10,628 nt of DNA from Clostridia bacterium (GTDB taxonomy: Bacteria; Bacillota_A; Clostridia; Christensenellales; Borkfalkiaceae), in NCBI GenBank assembly GCA_017399665.1, contig JAFQBR010000312.1:1-10628 (forward strand). Direction: 5' to 3'. Shown piece after piece: positions 1-7,681 of this stretch. The notes under the pieces are model-generated. The model did not search any database and was not told the origin of the DNA. It was given only the letters and a program-made list of their open reading frames with translations. A program made the translations under genes and the position numbers. Within the stretch, counting starts at the first letter, position 1. Every line of letters starts with the position of its first letter.

Positions 1-1149
1 CCTAAATCCTTCTCTTTAAAACCGTCTGCCATATAAATGGTAATTCCGCTGTCGGAAGTATATTTTTTCAATTCATCTAAAGGGTCGGCAGACTCTACCT
101 GAGATAGTTTGTAATTTATCAGTAATGGCACTAACGATAGGAGTTTTCATCATTGAAACAACGTCGTTATAGCCTTCTTGCTTATAACCTGCAGCAAGGT
201 CCTTCATTTCGTTAGAGAACCAGTCACCTGAAGTCATGAATAAACCACGTCTTAAAAGTAGATAAGATTGACCACTAATAAAATCTCTATTTGGTGAACT
301 TCTATCATAATAACCATTTGCTTCATCGAGCATTCTATCCCAAAATTCCCATGCTCTTAATCTTCCTTTTTGGTAAAGAATGTTAATAGAGTTGCGAACA
401 CCGTCTTCGTCAATTGCATTATTAAAGTTGTAATAATCTTCTAAACCTTCATATTGCGCCCATAATACGGGTAACATATAGTCAGCATACGTGATTTGTG
501 AAGCAATATATGAATAGGTATATGGATAAGCAGCCTTTTTACCTTCCCAAGATTTTACAGTATCCATCATTTCAAACATTTCTTCTGTAGTACGTGGAAC
601 TGTAAGACCTAATTCTTCAAAAAGAGTTTTATTGTAAACGATACCTCCAATACCCATTGTCCATGGTGTAGTTTCGTAATAAGTTCTATTTTCGCCGTAA
701 GGTGTAAAACCTAAACTGTTATAAATAGCAGGTAACATTTTATTTTTGTATAAAACATTTTCACCTGGTACGGTAGTTTCAAATAAAACTTCTTTTAAAT
801 CAACTAATTCACCTGTGCCAAAATATGAAGTCATATCGCCAGTCATAAACAAGTCGATAGTGTTACTTTCACCAGCAGCCATACGATCTTGTCCATAAGT
901 ATTTTGATCGTTAATTACTGTAAAATATTTGTAATTAGGATATTTTTCTTTTACCCAAGATTGTTGACCGAAGTCTTGTAATAAAACTTCTAGCCATTCA
1001 TAGCCGTAGCCGGCATTCCAAAGATAAACTTCCAATGAATTGTCATCATTAGAAGCAACGTTCTTTTTGTTATCACAACCGAACATTCCGAAGGCACACG
1101 CAAACGCTAAGATTAGTGCGCCTAATTTAGTAGCAAAGCTTTTTTTCAT
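1..1149 (-). CDS. Extracellular sugar-binding lipoprotein of a CUT1 ABC transporter, partial and apparently frameshifted
   Basis: Family 1 solute-binding protein that would capture an oligosaccharide outside the membrane and deliver it to the two permeases encoded just upstream. The N-terminus is a lipoprotein signal: MKK, a hydrophobic stretch over about residues 8-22, then a lipobox ending MFGC with Cys25 as the lipidated residue, followed by a polar D/N/K linker. A mature region typical of clostridial sugar-binding proteins follows (PWTMGIGGIVYNKTLFEELG and similar). The start is set by a full AAAGGAGG seven bases upstream of the ATG. The frame stops at TGA (75-73) after 358 residues, short for a family usually of 430-550. 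Skipping one base near 98-110 restores an open frame to the window edge (VESADPLDELKKYTS and onward), which fits the expected C-terminal part. I read this as a single-base insertion, either a sequencing error or a real mutation. The family is confident; the substrate is inferred only from the neighbouring glycosidases. Confidence 0.85.
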
Positions 1150-1156
1150 AATTTTT

Positions 1157-1164
1157 CCTCCTTT
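1157..1164 (-). promoter_or_regulatory. Strong ribosome-binding site of the binding-protein gene
   Basis: AAAGGAGG lies seven bases before the ATG at 1149 and is one of the two best Shine-Dalgarno matches in the window. It sits in a very AT-rich 43-base gap (1150-1192), the longest gap here. No hairpin or internal promoter is visible in that gap. A strong site fits the high expression usually needed for a binding protein relative to its permeases. Confidence 0.8.
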
Positions 1165-1192
1165 AGAAAAATCTATATTTTTATTTTATTTT

Positions 1193-2089
1193 TTATCCTT
1201 TTAAACCGCCTACACTTAAGTTTGTCATTATCTTATCAGAGAAAGCTATAAAGATAATAAGCATAGGAATCATCGTGGTAACAAGACCTGCATAATATAG
1301 TGAGGTTTTACCTGTTCTAAGTAAAGTATTTTGTACCGAATACATACCTGCTGAAATTGTTAAATATGAAGGCATGTACAATAAAGTTGTCATTGCGTCG
1401 TTCCAACTTGCGATAAACGAGTTGATAAGTAATACAGTAATCATAGGAACTGCTTGCGGTAATATGATTTTAAAAAATACTGTAAACTCACCACCACCGT
1501 CAATATATACAGCTTCGGCATAAGATTGAGATACGCTTTTGAAAAAACCATAGTACAAAAGGAAATTTGTACCACCCCAACCTATGCTACCAACAACATA
1601 AAATAGTGGATTATTATATAAATTTAAATCATCATAAAGTTTAAAATATGCACCACCAGTACCGACAATAGGAATAATCATTGTAAACATAATAACTGCA
1701 TAAATAGCGTTTCTTCCAGGAAATTTAAAACGGCTAATAACATATGCAAACCAAGTTGTTGTTACTACGTTTATTGGAGAAGCTAATAAAAATGGCCAAA
1801 TATTGTTCCATATCATTTCTGGGAAAGTGATACCACCCGGTGTACGAATTAAGCTATACACTTCAGCATAGTTTTTCCATCTCCAAACGTCGGGCAAATC
1901 GAAAGCTCTACCATTTACAATGTCTAGTGCGTATTCAACGAAGGGTTTAAATGAATTGGTAATCATCCAAAACATTAAATATAAAATCATAATAGCGTAT
2001 ATTGCAAAAATGGCAAATACAAAGGAATATATTACCCTTTCGCCCTTTGAGCGCCTAATTTTTTCTTTAGGAATTTTCACTGTGTTCAT
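1193..2089 (-). CDS. CUT1 sugar ABC transporter permease, MalG/LplC-like
   Basis: Second membrane subunit of the carbohydrate importer, 298 residues, a normal family length. About six membrane segments are visible, roughly at residues 20-44, 95-118, 127-148, 163-183, 214-232 and 266-285. The cytoplasmic EAA loop that contacts the ATPase is clear at residues 190-215 (YAEAVYIDGGG, then the conserved ILP). The protein ends SVGGLKG, the short Gly-Lys-Gly tail typical of MalG-type permeases. It begins 11 bases after the partner permease, with AAGGAGG six bases before the ATG. It would pair with that permease and the downstream binding protein. No ATPase gene is visible; CUT1 importers of Gram-positive bacteria often share an MsmK-type ATPase encoded elsewhere. 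Family assignment is firm; substrate specificity is not readable from the sequence. Confidence 0.93.
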   Translation of the reverse strand: MNTVKIPKEKIRRSKGERVIYSFVFAIFAIYAIMILYLMFWMITNSFKPFVEYALDIVNGRAFDLPDVWRWKNYAEVYSLIRTPGGITFPEMIWNNIWPFLLASPINVVTTTWFAYVISRFKFPGRNAIYAVIMFTMIIPIVGTGGAYFKLYDDLNLYNNPLFYVVGSIGWGGTNFLLYYGFFKSVSQSYAEAVYIDGGGEFTVFFKIILPQAVPMITVLLINSFIASWNDAMTTLLYMPSYLTISAGMYSVQNTLLRTGKTSLYYAGLVTTMIPMLIIFIAFSDKIMTNLSVGGLKG

Positions 2090-2095
2090 ATTTTA

Positions 2096-2103
2096 CCTCC
2101 TTA
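2096..2103 (-). promoter_or_regulatory. Stop codon fused to ribosome-binding site (TAAGGAGG)
   Basis: The TAA stop of the first permease (2103-2101) is also the start of the TAAGGAGG ribosome-binding site of the second permease, whose ATG follows six bases later. A terminating ribosome therefore sits directly on the next initiation signal, which would favour coupled, balanced synthesis of the two permease subunits. The same arrangement recurs at 7675-7681 and 9786-9792. Confidence 0.75.
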
Positions 2104-3024
2104 GTATTCAACAACGTCAATCTTTTCAGTAAGCCATTTTACGAATAAAATAATAGGTAAACCAAGTGCAGTAAAAATCATACCGGCAGCGGAAACTGCC
2201 CCATATCTTCCCGTACCACCAAATGTACCTGTTCCATAAACTTCTGCAAACATCCAATATGACAACGTAGTAGTCTCAAATTTACCTTGAGTAAAATAAA
2301 GAATTGGACCGCTTGCAGCAAATATCCCCGACATTTGTAATACAAGCATTGTTGAGAAGGTTGGCCAAATTAAAGGCAAGACTATCGAAAAACATTCCCT
2401 TCCTGGTCCACAACCATCTAAACGAGAAGCTTCAATAACTTCCATAGGAATTCTCGCAAGTGCGCCGTGGTAGAATAACATAGAAGTAAACCCTGTAAAG
2501 ATTGTAAATATGATTAGTACTTTAGTTGCTGTTCCCGAATTCTGTAATAAGCCTTCTATAGGTAAAGGCTTTCCAATCATTTCTGCTATAACACCAACCG
2601 GTCCAGTTGGCTTAATAAATTCTGCAAAGCAAGCTGAAAGAACTAAACCAGGTATAATAGCTGGCATATAGAAAATAATTCTAAAAAACTTCCAACCAAG
2701 AACCTTTTTGTAAATAAAGTATGAAAAAATCAAATTTACAAACATCATAATAATATCTTTGATAAAATATTTTAGAGTGTTTGTCAAAGCTATTGATAGC
2801 GTACCTTTTGGATTTCTCATAGATTCAATTACACCTTTAAAGTTATCTAATGTGAACTCACCCGTTCTATCGTTTTGAAACGCTAAAACAAACGAACTAA
2901 AGTTTACATATAAATAAGACACTAAAAAGGCAAGTATTGGAAGCGTAATACCCATAACGATAAACGCTACCCTATTTTTGTTAATAGGCTTTTTCCTTTT
3001 AGTTTTTTCCAAAGTTAGTTCCAT
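2101..3024 (-). CDS. CUT1 sugar ABC transporter permease, MalF/LplB-like
   Basis: First membrane subunit of the importer, 307 residues. A basic N-terminus (KTKRKKPINKNR) precedes a membrane segment at about 20-45. Further segments lie near 85-105, 112-135, 168-190, 222-242 and 275-298. The EAA loop is at residues 197-220: IEASRLDGCGPGRE followed by the conserved IVLP, with one change from the EAA consensus (EAS). YMPAIIPGLVLS near residue 119 is also typical of the LplB/UgpA-like group. The start is the only ATG near a GGGAG ribosome-binding site (3032-3036). The gene lies 36 bases after the beta-mannosidase gene and in the same frame, with no stop between, but the mannosidase TGA and the new ribosome-binding site argue for two separate proteins. 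It should form a heterodimer with the next permease. Confidence 0.93.
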   Translation of the reverse strand: MELTLEKTKRKKPINKNRVAFIVMGITLPILAFLVSYLYVNFSSFVLAFQNDRTGEFTLDNFKGVIESMRNPKGTLSIALTNTLKYFIKDIIMMFVNLIFSYFIYKKVLGWKFFRIIFYMPAIIPGLVLSACFAEFIKPTGPVGVIAEMIGKPLPIEGLLQNSGTATKVLIIFTIFTGFTSMLFYHGALARIPMEVIEASRLDGCGPGRECFSIVLPLIWPTFSTMLVLQMSGIFAASGPILYFTQGKFETTTLSYWMFAEVYGTGTFGGTGRYGAVSAAGMIFTALGLPIILFVKWLTEKIDVVEY

Positions 3025-3031
3025 AAATTTT

Positions 3032-3036
3032 CTCCC
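3032..3036 (-). promoter_or_regulatory. Ribosome-binding site of the first permease
   Basis: GGGAG lies seven bases before the ATG at 3024 and is a moderate match. The surrounding 36-base gap (3025-3060) also holds a small AT-rich inverted repeat, CAAAT-TTT-ATTTG. That repeat is too weak to call a terminator and lacks a T-tract. Confidence 0.6.
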
Positions 3037-3060
3037 AAATAAAATTTGCTTGACGTAGTA

Positions 3061-5472
3061 TCATTCTCTACCAACGTCGTTTAAGCAAATAAACTTAATC
3101 GAGTTTTCTAGAATTTTCAAATCATCATCATAATTAAAGAAAATTTGTTTTTCTTCATTATCAGTTATATCAAAGCAGTTATCACTTAAAGAAATATCCG
3201 TATTAGTAAAATCAACGTATAACGCGTGAATAAACGAGTTTGACTTTATTGTTAAACAACAATCGTTTTCCCTGCGTTTAATTGAAAATTGTATACTAGA
3301 AGGAATATATTCATAATGCTTTGACTTTACAAACAATACAGTTTTAGATGAAATTATAGTACCGTTCTTATCTTTTGCTTGTACACAAACAAACCTTGAA
3401 TTAGGTGAATCTGCTACATAATCTGCAACGTTAAATCTTACAACATTATCAGCAGACAATGCACTTACAATAATATTTTTATTACTTGAAGCAATTACAT
3501 TAAAATTATTATCTGAAACACACCACTCTACAACGCCTTCAAATGACGATAGTTTTTCATTTGATATATTTACCGTAACATCGTACCCCTCTTTTACAGC
3601 AGTTAAAAGAACAGATGCATAAAATCTTTTTGCATGATAATGTAATGCTTTTCTACGCCCAAAATAGTCAACTGCGGAATGGGAAACGCAGGGCCAACAA
3701 TCGTTAAATTGCCAATATATTGCCCCCATGCAAATACCGCGATTTCTACGAAAATGTTCTACCCCATATTCAACAGCAAACACTTGCTCTAATTGAGATA
3801 AATATATAAATTCTTCAAAACTGTACGGAGCACGAAAATCGTTTGCAATGTCTGCATATATCTTTGCATTTCCAGGGAAGACGCCCGTACGTTCTCTTGA
3901 TTCTAAAGATTTTGAAAATGGATTTAAATCTTCATCCTTTGCAAAAGTTTTAATAGTTTTTAAAGATGGAAATGACTCATAGCCAAATTCAGAACAAAAT
4001 CTTGCCAGTTCATTTTTATAATAATCAAATGGCTTATTAGCAAACCATATTCCCCAACAATGAGAATCACCGTATGATGGATCGTTAGTTTTATCAAAAC
4101 TTCCAGTATTTGATGGTGATGACTGCCAATAAAAGGTTTGAGGTGCTATTTGCTTAATAATTGAAGGAAATTGTTTTTCAAAAAGCTCAATATAATCTTC
4201 AACGGCAACCTTATTTTGCCTTCTGTCCTTTAACTTATCTTCGCCCTCGTTATTTCCACAAATCAAGCCTAAACTGGCACGATGCTTAACTGCGTTTACA
4301 TTTTCAATAAATTCGGCAATATATTCTTCTTTATATTCCTGCTTTAAAGAAACGTCTTCACATGCAATCATATAATCAAGCCACACGATTAAACCATGTT
4401 TATCACAAAAATCAAAAAATGCATCTTTAGGATAATATCCACCACCCCAAACTCGAATGCAGTTAAAATTTTGTTCTAATGCTTCGTTAAGCCAAAATTC
4501 TGTTCTCTTGCTATCAATCGTTGGTAAAATAGAATCTTCGGGAACGTAATTGGCACCCATTGCAAAAATTTTAATTCCATTAATTACAAAACAAAATTCT
4601 CTACCAACTTCGTCTTCTTTTGTCGATACCGTAAGTGTTCTTAATCCAATTTGCTTAGATTGCTGGTCTAATTTTTTGTTTTCACTAAAAAGTTCAACAT
4701 TTAAAGTATATAAATTTTGTTTTCCATATCCCCTTGGCCACCAAAGTTTTGGGTTGTCAATAATTAGTTCAACTGAATTTTTATCAGTTTCACAACAAGA
4801 TACTTCTTTGCCATCAAAAAAAACTGTAAATTTTAAAATTGCATTTTCTACACCTTCATATTTAGAATTTGCATATAAAATAACTTTATCCTTTTTGTGT
4901 TCTTGTAAGCATTCAAGGGTTAAAATACGTGAATCGTAGGCTCGAAATTCAACTCCACCAAAAATCCCCATATCTGGAAGGCAAGGCGCCCAGTCCCAAC
5001 CAAATGAATAAATTGGTTTTCTAATATGTGCCGCACCTTTCATCGTAATAACTTCAGACCAAATGCTTTCTTCTTTTTCTTTATCTTCTATGTATTTAAC
5101 AGGTGAATAAAAATGAATTCTTAGGCTATTTTTACCTTTTTTAATAATATGTTCACAATGAAATTCATAAGTGCGGTAAAAGTTTTTTGCGTTACCTAGT
5201 GTAACACCGTTTAATTCAATGCTTGATATAGTATCTAAGCCAGAAAAAATTAAAACTTTTGAATTTTTTTGATAATCTTCTTCAGTTACCTCAAAATCGG
5301 CATAAAACTCACAGTCATTTCTAGATAGTTCAAACGCCTCTTGCTCATCTAATTGGGTATAAGGATGTTTAATCAAATTATTCTTTAGCAAAACCGAATA
5401 TAAAGAACATGGAGCTTTAGTTTCTAATCCTTTATAACCTTCGCAATCCAATTTCCAATCGTTAATTATCAT
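3061..5472 (-). CDS. GH2 family beta-mannosidase, cytoplasmic
   Basis: Hydrolyses terminal beta-D-mannosyl residues from short oligosaccharides. At 803 residues it has the usual length and layout of bacterial and animal beta-mannosidases: a sugar-binding beta-sandwich (about 1-175), an Ig-like domain (about 185-280), a TIM barrel (about 290-610) and a variable beta-rich C-terminus. The barrel shows IRVWGGGYYPKDAFFDFCD at 339-357; the acid/base in CGNNEGE, Glu409 (codon 4248-4246); and the nucleophile in CSEFGYES, Glu495 (codon 3990-3988). The WQFNDCWP segment (587-594) and the KALHYHAKRFYA stretch (608-619) are hallmarks of the mannosidase branch rather than beta-galactosidase or beta-glucuronidase. 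There is no signal peptide, so it acts on imported substrate. The ATG overlaps the last base of the GH1 stop codon, with AAGGAAG seven bases upstream. The weakly conserved C-terminal 170 residues may affect substrate choice. Activity on another beta-glycoside is possible but less likely. Confidence 0.9.
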   Translation of the reverse strand: MIINDWKLDCEGYKGLETKAPCSLYSVLLKNNLIKHPYTQLDEQEAFELSRNDCEFYADFEVTEEDYQKNSKVLIFSGLDTISSIELNGVTLGNAKNFYRTYEFHCEHIIKKGKNSLRIHFYSPVKYIEDKEKEESIWSEVITMKGAAHIRKPIYSFGWDWAPCLPDMGIFGGVEFRAYDSRILTLECLQEHKKDKVILYANSKYEGVENAILKFTVFFDGKEVSCCETDKNSVELIIDNPKLWWPRGYGKQNLYTLNVELFSENKKLDQQSKQIGLRTLTVSTKEDEVGREFCFVINGIKIFAMGANYVPEDSILPTIDSKRTEFWLNEALEQNFNCIRVWGGGYYPKDAFFDFCDKHGLIVWLDYMIACEDVSLKQEYKEEYIAEFIENVNAVKHRASLGLICGNNEGEDKLKDRRQNKVAVEDYIELFEKQFPSIIKQIAPQTFYWQSSPSNTGSFDKTNDPSYGDSHCWGIWFANKPFDYYKNELARFCSEFGYESFPSLKTIKTFAKDEDLNPFSKSLESRERTGVFPGNAKIYADIANDFRAPYSFEEFIYLSQLEQVFAVEYGVEHFRRNRGICMGAIYWQFNDCWPCVSHSAVDYFGRRKALHYHAKRFYASVLLTAVKEGYDVTVNISNEKLSSFEGVVEWCVSDNNFNVIASSNKNIIVSALSADNVVRFNVADYVADSPNSRFVCVQAKDKNGTIISSKTVLFVKSKHYEYIPSSIQFSIKRRENDCCLTIKSNSFIHALYVDFTNTDISLSDNCFDITDNEEKQIFFNYDDDLKILENSIKFICLNDVGRE

Positions 5473-5486
5473 TATTTTGCTTCCTT
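5472..5486 (-). promoter_or_regulatory. Overlapping stop/start (TAATG) with ribosome-binding site inside GH1
   Basis: The TAA stop of the GH1 gene and the ATG of the GH2 gene share one base (5472). The AAGGAAG ribosome-binding site (5480-5486) lies within the last GH1 codons. This is the classic arrangement for translational coupling, so the two glycosidases are probably made in linked amounts. Confidence 0.8.
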
Positions 5487-6806
5487 GTAAGAGCGAATAA
5501 GTTCTTGATATTTATAAAAAGATGATTTTGGTGTTCTTTCACAAGTTTCAAAATCAACGTAAATTAAACCAAAACGGCGCGTAAATCCTGAGGACCATTC
5601 AAAATTATCCATCAATGACCACGCGTAATATCCGCGAATATCTAAACCTTCATCTTTAGCTTTAATCAAGCGAGTAAGGTATCTACGAATATATTCACCG
5701 CGAACTTGGTCTTCAACCTTTCCATCAATTAAAAACTCAGAAAGAGTACATCCATTTTCGGTAATATAAACAGGCTTACCATATCTTTCTTGCATATATT
5801 TAGGACCATAATACATCGCGTCTGCAGTATTCATATAATCGCCCCACATATCGCCAAAATTAGAGTTAATATCAGGCGTAGTAGGAACTAATTTACCGTC
5901 AGCTCCTAATTTAACTTTATAACCTATATAAATATTTAAACCAAGAAAATCTGGAACGCATTTAATATATTCCATTTCGCCATCTTTAACAAATGAAAGA
6001 TCAATACCTTGTTTTTTAATAAGTTCTTCGTCATACTTACCAAAAAATACAGGGGCCCAGAAAGTTGTATTGCAAAATAAAGTATCGTTTGGCTTAAACA
6101 TTTCTTTACGAATAACATCTTCTATACCATCTTCAGTAGGTATGTAACAGTGCGTGCAATTTACCATACCAACTTGTACTTTATTTTTTGAATACTCTCT
6201 TAATGCGTAAGTCGCAGCGGCGTTTGCAAGTAATAAATTATGTATTCCTTCAAATGTTTTTTGAGTGCTAAAGGGTGGATATCCATCGCCAACAGGGCGC
6301 AAAAACAAGAAATCAATAAGTGCCTGGGCTTCATTAAAAATAGAAAATAACTCTACCCTATCACCAAAATTTTCAGCAACTATTTTCGCATATTCTCTAA
6401 AATGATCTACGATTTCGCGATTTGCAAAGCCACCTTTTTCACTTAAGCACAAAGGTAAATCCCAATGAAATAAAGTAACCATTGGCTTAATTCCTCTTTC
6501 AAGTAACCCGTCGATTAAACGATTATAATATTCAATCCCCTTCGGATTAATTTCACCATAACCCTTTGGTTGAATTCTTGACCAAGCAATTGAAAAACGA
6601 TAAGAATTAACACCCAGTTTTTCTAAATATGCTAAATCTTCTTCTAATCGATTATACGAGTCACAAGCACGAAAACATGTAGCACCATTTTGAATAAGCC
6701 CTTTTGCCGAATAATCATCCCAAATAGTAAGACCTTTACCGTCTTGATTATATCCGCCTTCAATTTGCGTTGCAGATGTAGCAACGCCAAATAAAAACTT
6801 ATCCAT
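5472..6806 (-). CDS. GH1 beta-glycosidase (beta-glucosidase-like), cytoplasmic
   Basis: Retaining beta-glycosidase of 444 residues, the normal GH1 size. Motifs in order: FGVATSATQIEGG (residues 6-18, Gln14 glycone-binding), YRFSIAWSRI (69-78), LFHWDLP (112-118), the acid/base region SIFNEAQ with Glu159 (codon 6332-6330), the nucleophile YITENG with Glu350 (codon 5759-5757), and WSLMDNFEW (396-404) with Glu403, which contacts the sugar 4- and 6-hydroxyls. The C-terminal part resembles non-phospho beta-glucosidases rather than 6-phospho-beta-glycosidases, which fits an ABC importer rather than a PTS. Oddities: the near-invariant NEP at the acid/base is NEA, and the usual GLNYY is GLNIY. These could shift specificity. 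There is no signal peptide. AGGAG six bases before the ATG sets the start. It sits 18 bases after the isomerase gene and is coupled to the beta-mannosidase. Likely substrates are beta-glucosides or beta-mannosides released from a mixed oligosaccharide. Confidence 0.9.
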   Translation of the reverse strand: MDKFLFGVATSATQIEGGYNQDGKGLTIWDDYSAKGLIQNGATCFRACDSYNRLEEDLAYLEKLGVNSYRFSIAWSRIQPKGYGEINPKGIEYYNRLIDGLLERGIKPMVTLFHWDLPLCLSEKGGFANREIVDHFREYAKIVAENFGDRVELFSIFNEAQALIDFLFLRPVGDGYPPFSTQKTFEGIHNLLLANAAATYALREYSKNKVQVGMVNCTHCYIPTEDGIEDVIRKEMFKPNDTLFCNTTFWAPVFFGKYDEELIKKQGIDLSFVKDGEMEYIKCVPDFLGLNIYIGYKVKLGADGKLVPTTPDINSNFGDMWGDYMNTADAMYYGPKYMQERYGKPVYITENGCTLSEFLIDGKVEDQVRGEYIRRYLTRLIKAKDEGLDIRGYYAWSLMDNFEWSSGFTRRFGLIYVDFETCERTPKSSFYKYQELIRSYKEAK

Positions 6807-6824
6807 ACTTAACTCCTAATCTTA

Positions 6825-7664
6825 CTAAATTTCTTGTTTTAAGAAAGTAACTGCCTTTTGAATATCTGCAACAGGATCTTCACCTACTTCTCTTTCGATC
6901 GTTAAAAATTTATCATATCCTACTGCTTTTAGCGCTCCTAAATAATCTTTCCATATAACGTCACCATCGCCTAGTGGTGTTTCAAGGAAGTAACCTTCTT
7001 CCGATTGATGTTCAATACCAAGCACTTCATTTATATAGAACGCTTCAGAGCAAATTTTCTTCAGCATCTTTCCATCTTTTGCGTGCGTGTGAACAATATA
7101 ATCCCTAAGATTATGAACACCTTCAACAGGGTTTTCACCTTGTACCATTGCAAGATTTGCTGGGTCAAAGTTAACACCTTTACCCTTGCTTTCGATTTCA
7201 TCAAGAAAATGTTTTAAACGAATAGAGGGTTCTGGACCAGTTTCAATTGCAAAATGAACGTTTGCATTTGCCGCACAGTTTGCAAGTTCTGTATATACCG
7301 ATTTCATTGTATCGTACATTTTCGTATTCCTATCTTCGGGAATAACACCAACGTGTGTAGTAATAACGTTAACTCCAAAACCTTCAGCTAAATCAACCAC
7401 GCGTTTTTGGTGCTCGATTGATTCACGCATTTCGTTAGGGAAATAGAACATTTTGTTACCCATGTCACCACAAAAAGCTGAAATTTCCATGCCGTTATCA
7501 TCAAGAAAGGCCTTTACGTCGTGAATAGCTTGTTTGCTCATACCAACGTAAATCGTTGGACTGCCTGCGTATATTTGAAAACCGTTTACTCCCATTGATT
7601 TAGCAAGTAAAACACCTTCTTTAAACTCTTTTCTTAAACTTTCAAGAAAAATACCAATTTTCAT
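6825..7664 (-). CDS. Sugar phosphate isomerase/epimerase, xylose-isomerase-like TIM barrel
   Basis: A 279-residue metal-dependent TIM-barrel protein of the AP-endonuclease-2/xylose-isomerase fold (IolE/IolI, hydroxypyruvate isomerase and tagatose-epimerase relatives). Numbering from the ATG at 7664, the probable metal ligands sit at the ends of successive strands: Glu141 (AIETGPE), Asp167 (NFDPANL), His194 (HTHAKDG) and Glu257 (TIEREVG). TTHVG near residue 104 is also typical. I prefer ATG 7664 over TTG 7670: AAGGAG lies ten bases from the ATG but only four from the TTG, and MKIGI is a usual opening for the family. It has no signal peptide. It lies between two Gfo/Idh dehydrogenases and the glycosidases, a setting seen for inositol catabolism and for enzymes that rearrange or eliminate 3-keto sugars. 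The exact reaction, and whether the substrate is phosphorylated, cannot be told from the sequence. Confidence 0.85.
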   Translation of the reverse strand: MKIGIFLESLRKEFKEGVLLAKSMGVNGFQIYAGSPTIYVGMSKQAIHDVKAFLDDNGMEISAFCGDMGNKMFYFPNEMRESIEHQKRVVDLAEGFGVNVITTHVGVIPEDRNTKMYDTMKSVYTELANCAANANVHFAIETGPEPSIRLKHFLDEIESKGKGVNFDPANLAMVQGENPVEGVHNLRDYIVHTHAKDGKMLKKICSEAFYINEVLGIEHQSEEGYFLETPLGDGDVIWKDYLGALKAVGYDKFLTIEREVGEDPVADIQKAVTFLKQEI

Positions 7665-7674
7665 AATCAATTTA

Positions 7675-7681
7675 CTCCTTA
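7675..7681 (-). promoter_or_regulatory. Stop codon fused to ribosome-binding site (TAAGGAG), start-deciding
   Basis: The TAA stop of the upstream dehydrogenase (7681-7679) forms the first bases of TAAGGAG, the ribosome-binding site of the isomerase gene. The distance is ten bases to the ATG at 7664 and four to an in-frame TTG at 7670, which favours the ATG. Confidence 0.7.

Noticed and set aside
1920..2132. 70-codon plus-strand open frame across the permease junction
   Set aside because: It is antisense to the ends of two clear permease genes and their ribosome-binding site, with no matching motif; its hydrophobic look comes from the reverse of membrane-segment codons.
3038..3050. Short inverted repeat CAAAT-TTT-ATTTG between the mannosidase and permease genes
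   Set aside because: The five-pair, all but one A/T, stem without a T-tract is too weak for a terminator and expected by chance in AT-rich DNA.
3025..3063. Possible TGA read-through fusing the beta-mannosidase to the first permease
   Set aside because: The two genes share a frame and the 12 codons between have no stop, but so short an open stretch is likely by chance. The permease has its own GGGAG site and ATG, and a cytoplasmic glycosidase fused to a permease makes little sense.
4550..4939. 129-codon open frame on the plus strand inside the beta-mannosidase gene
   Set aside because: It lies wholly antisense to a well-supported GH2 gene, has no recognisable domain, and has Ser/Leu/Phe-rich composition typical of a shadow frame.
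5936..6118. 60-codon minus-strand open frame in another frame of the GH1 gene
   Set aside because: It overlaps conserved GH1 coding sequence entirely and has no ribosome-binding site or domain.
7005..7217. 70-codon plus-strand open frame opposite the isomerase gene
   Set aside because: It is antisense to conserved metal-binding segments of the isomerase and has no supporting signals.
7668..7670. TTG as the start of the isomerase gene
   Set aside because: It is only four bases from the ribosome-binding site, while the ATG two codons later has workable spacing and gives the usual family N-terminus.
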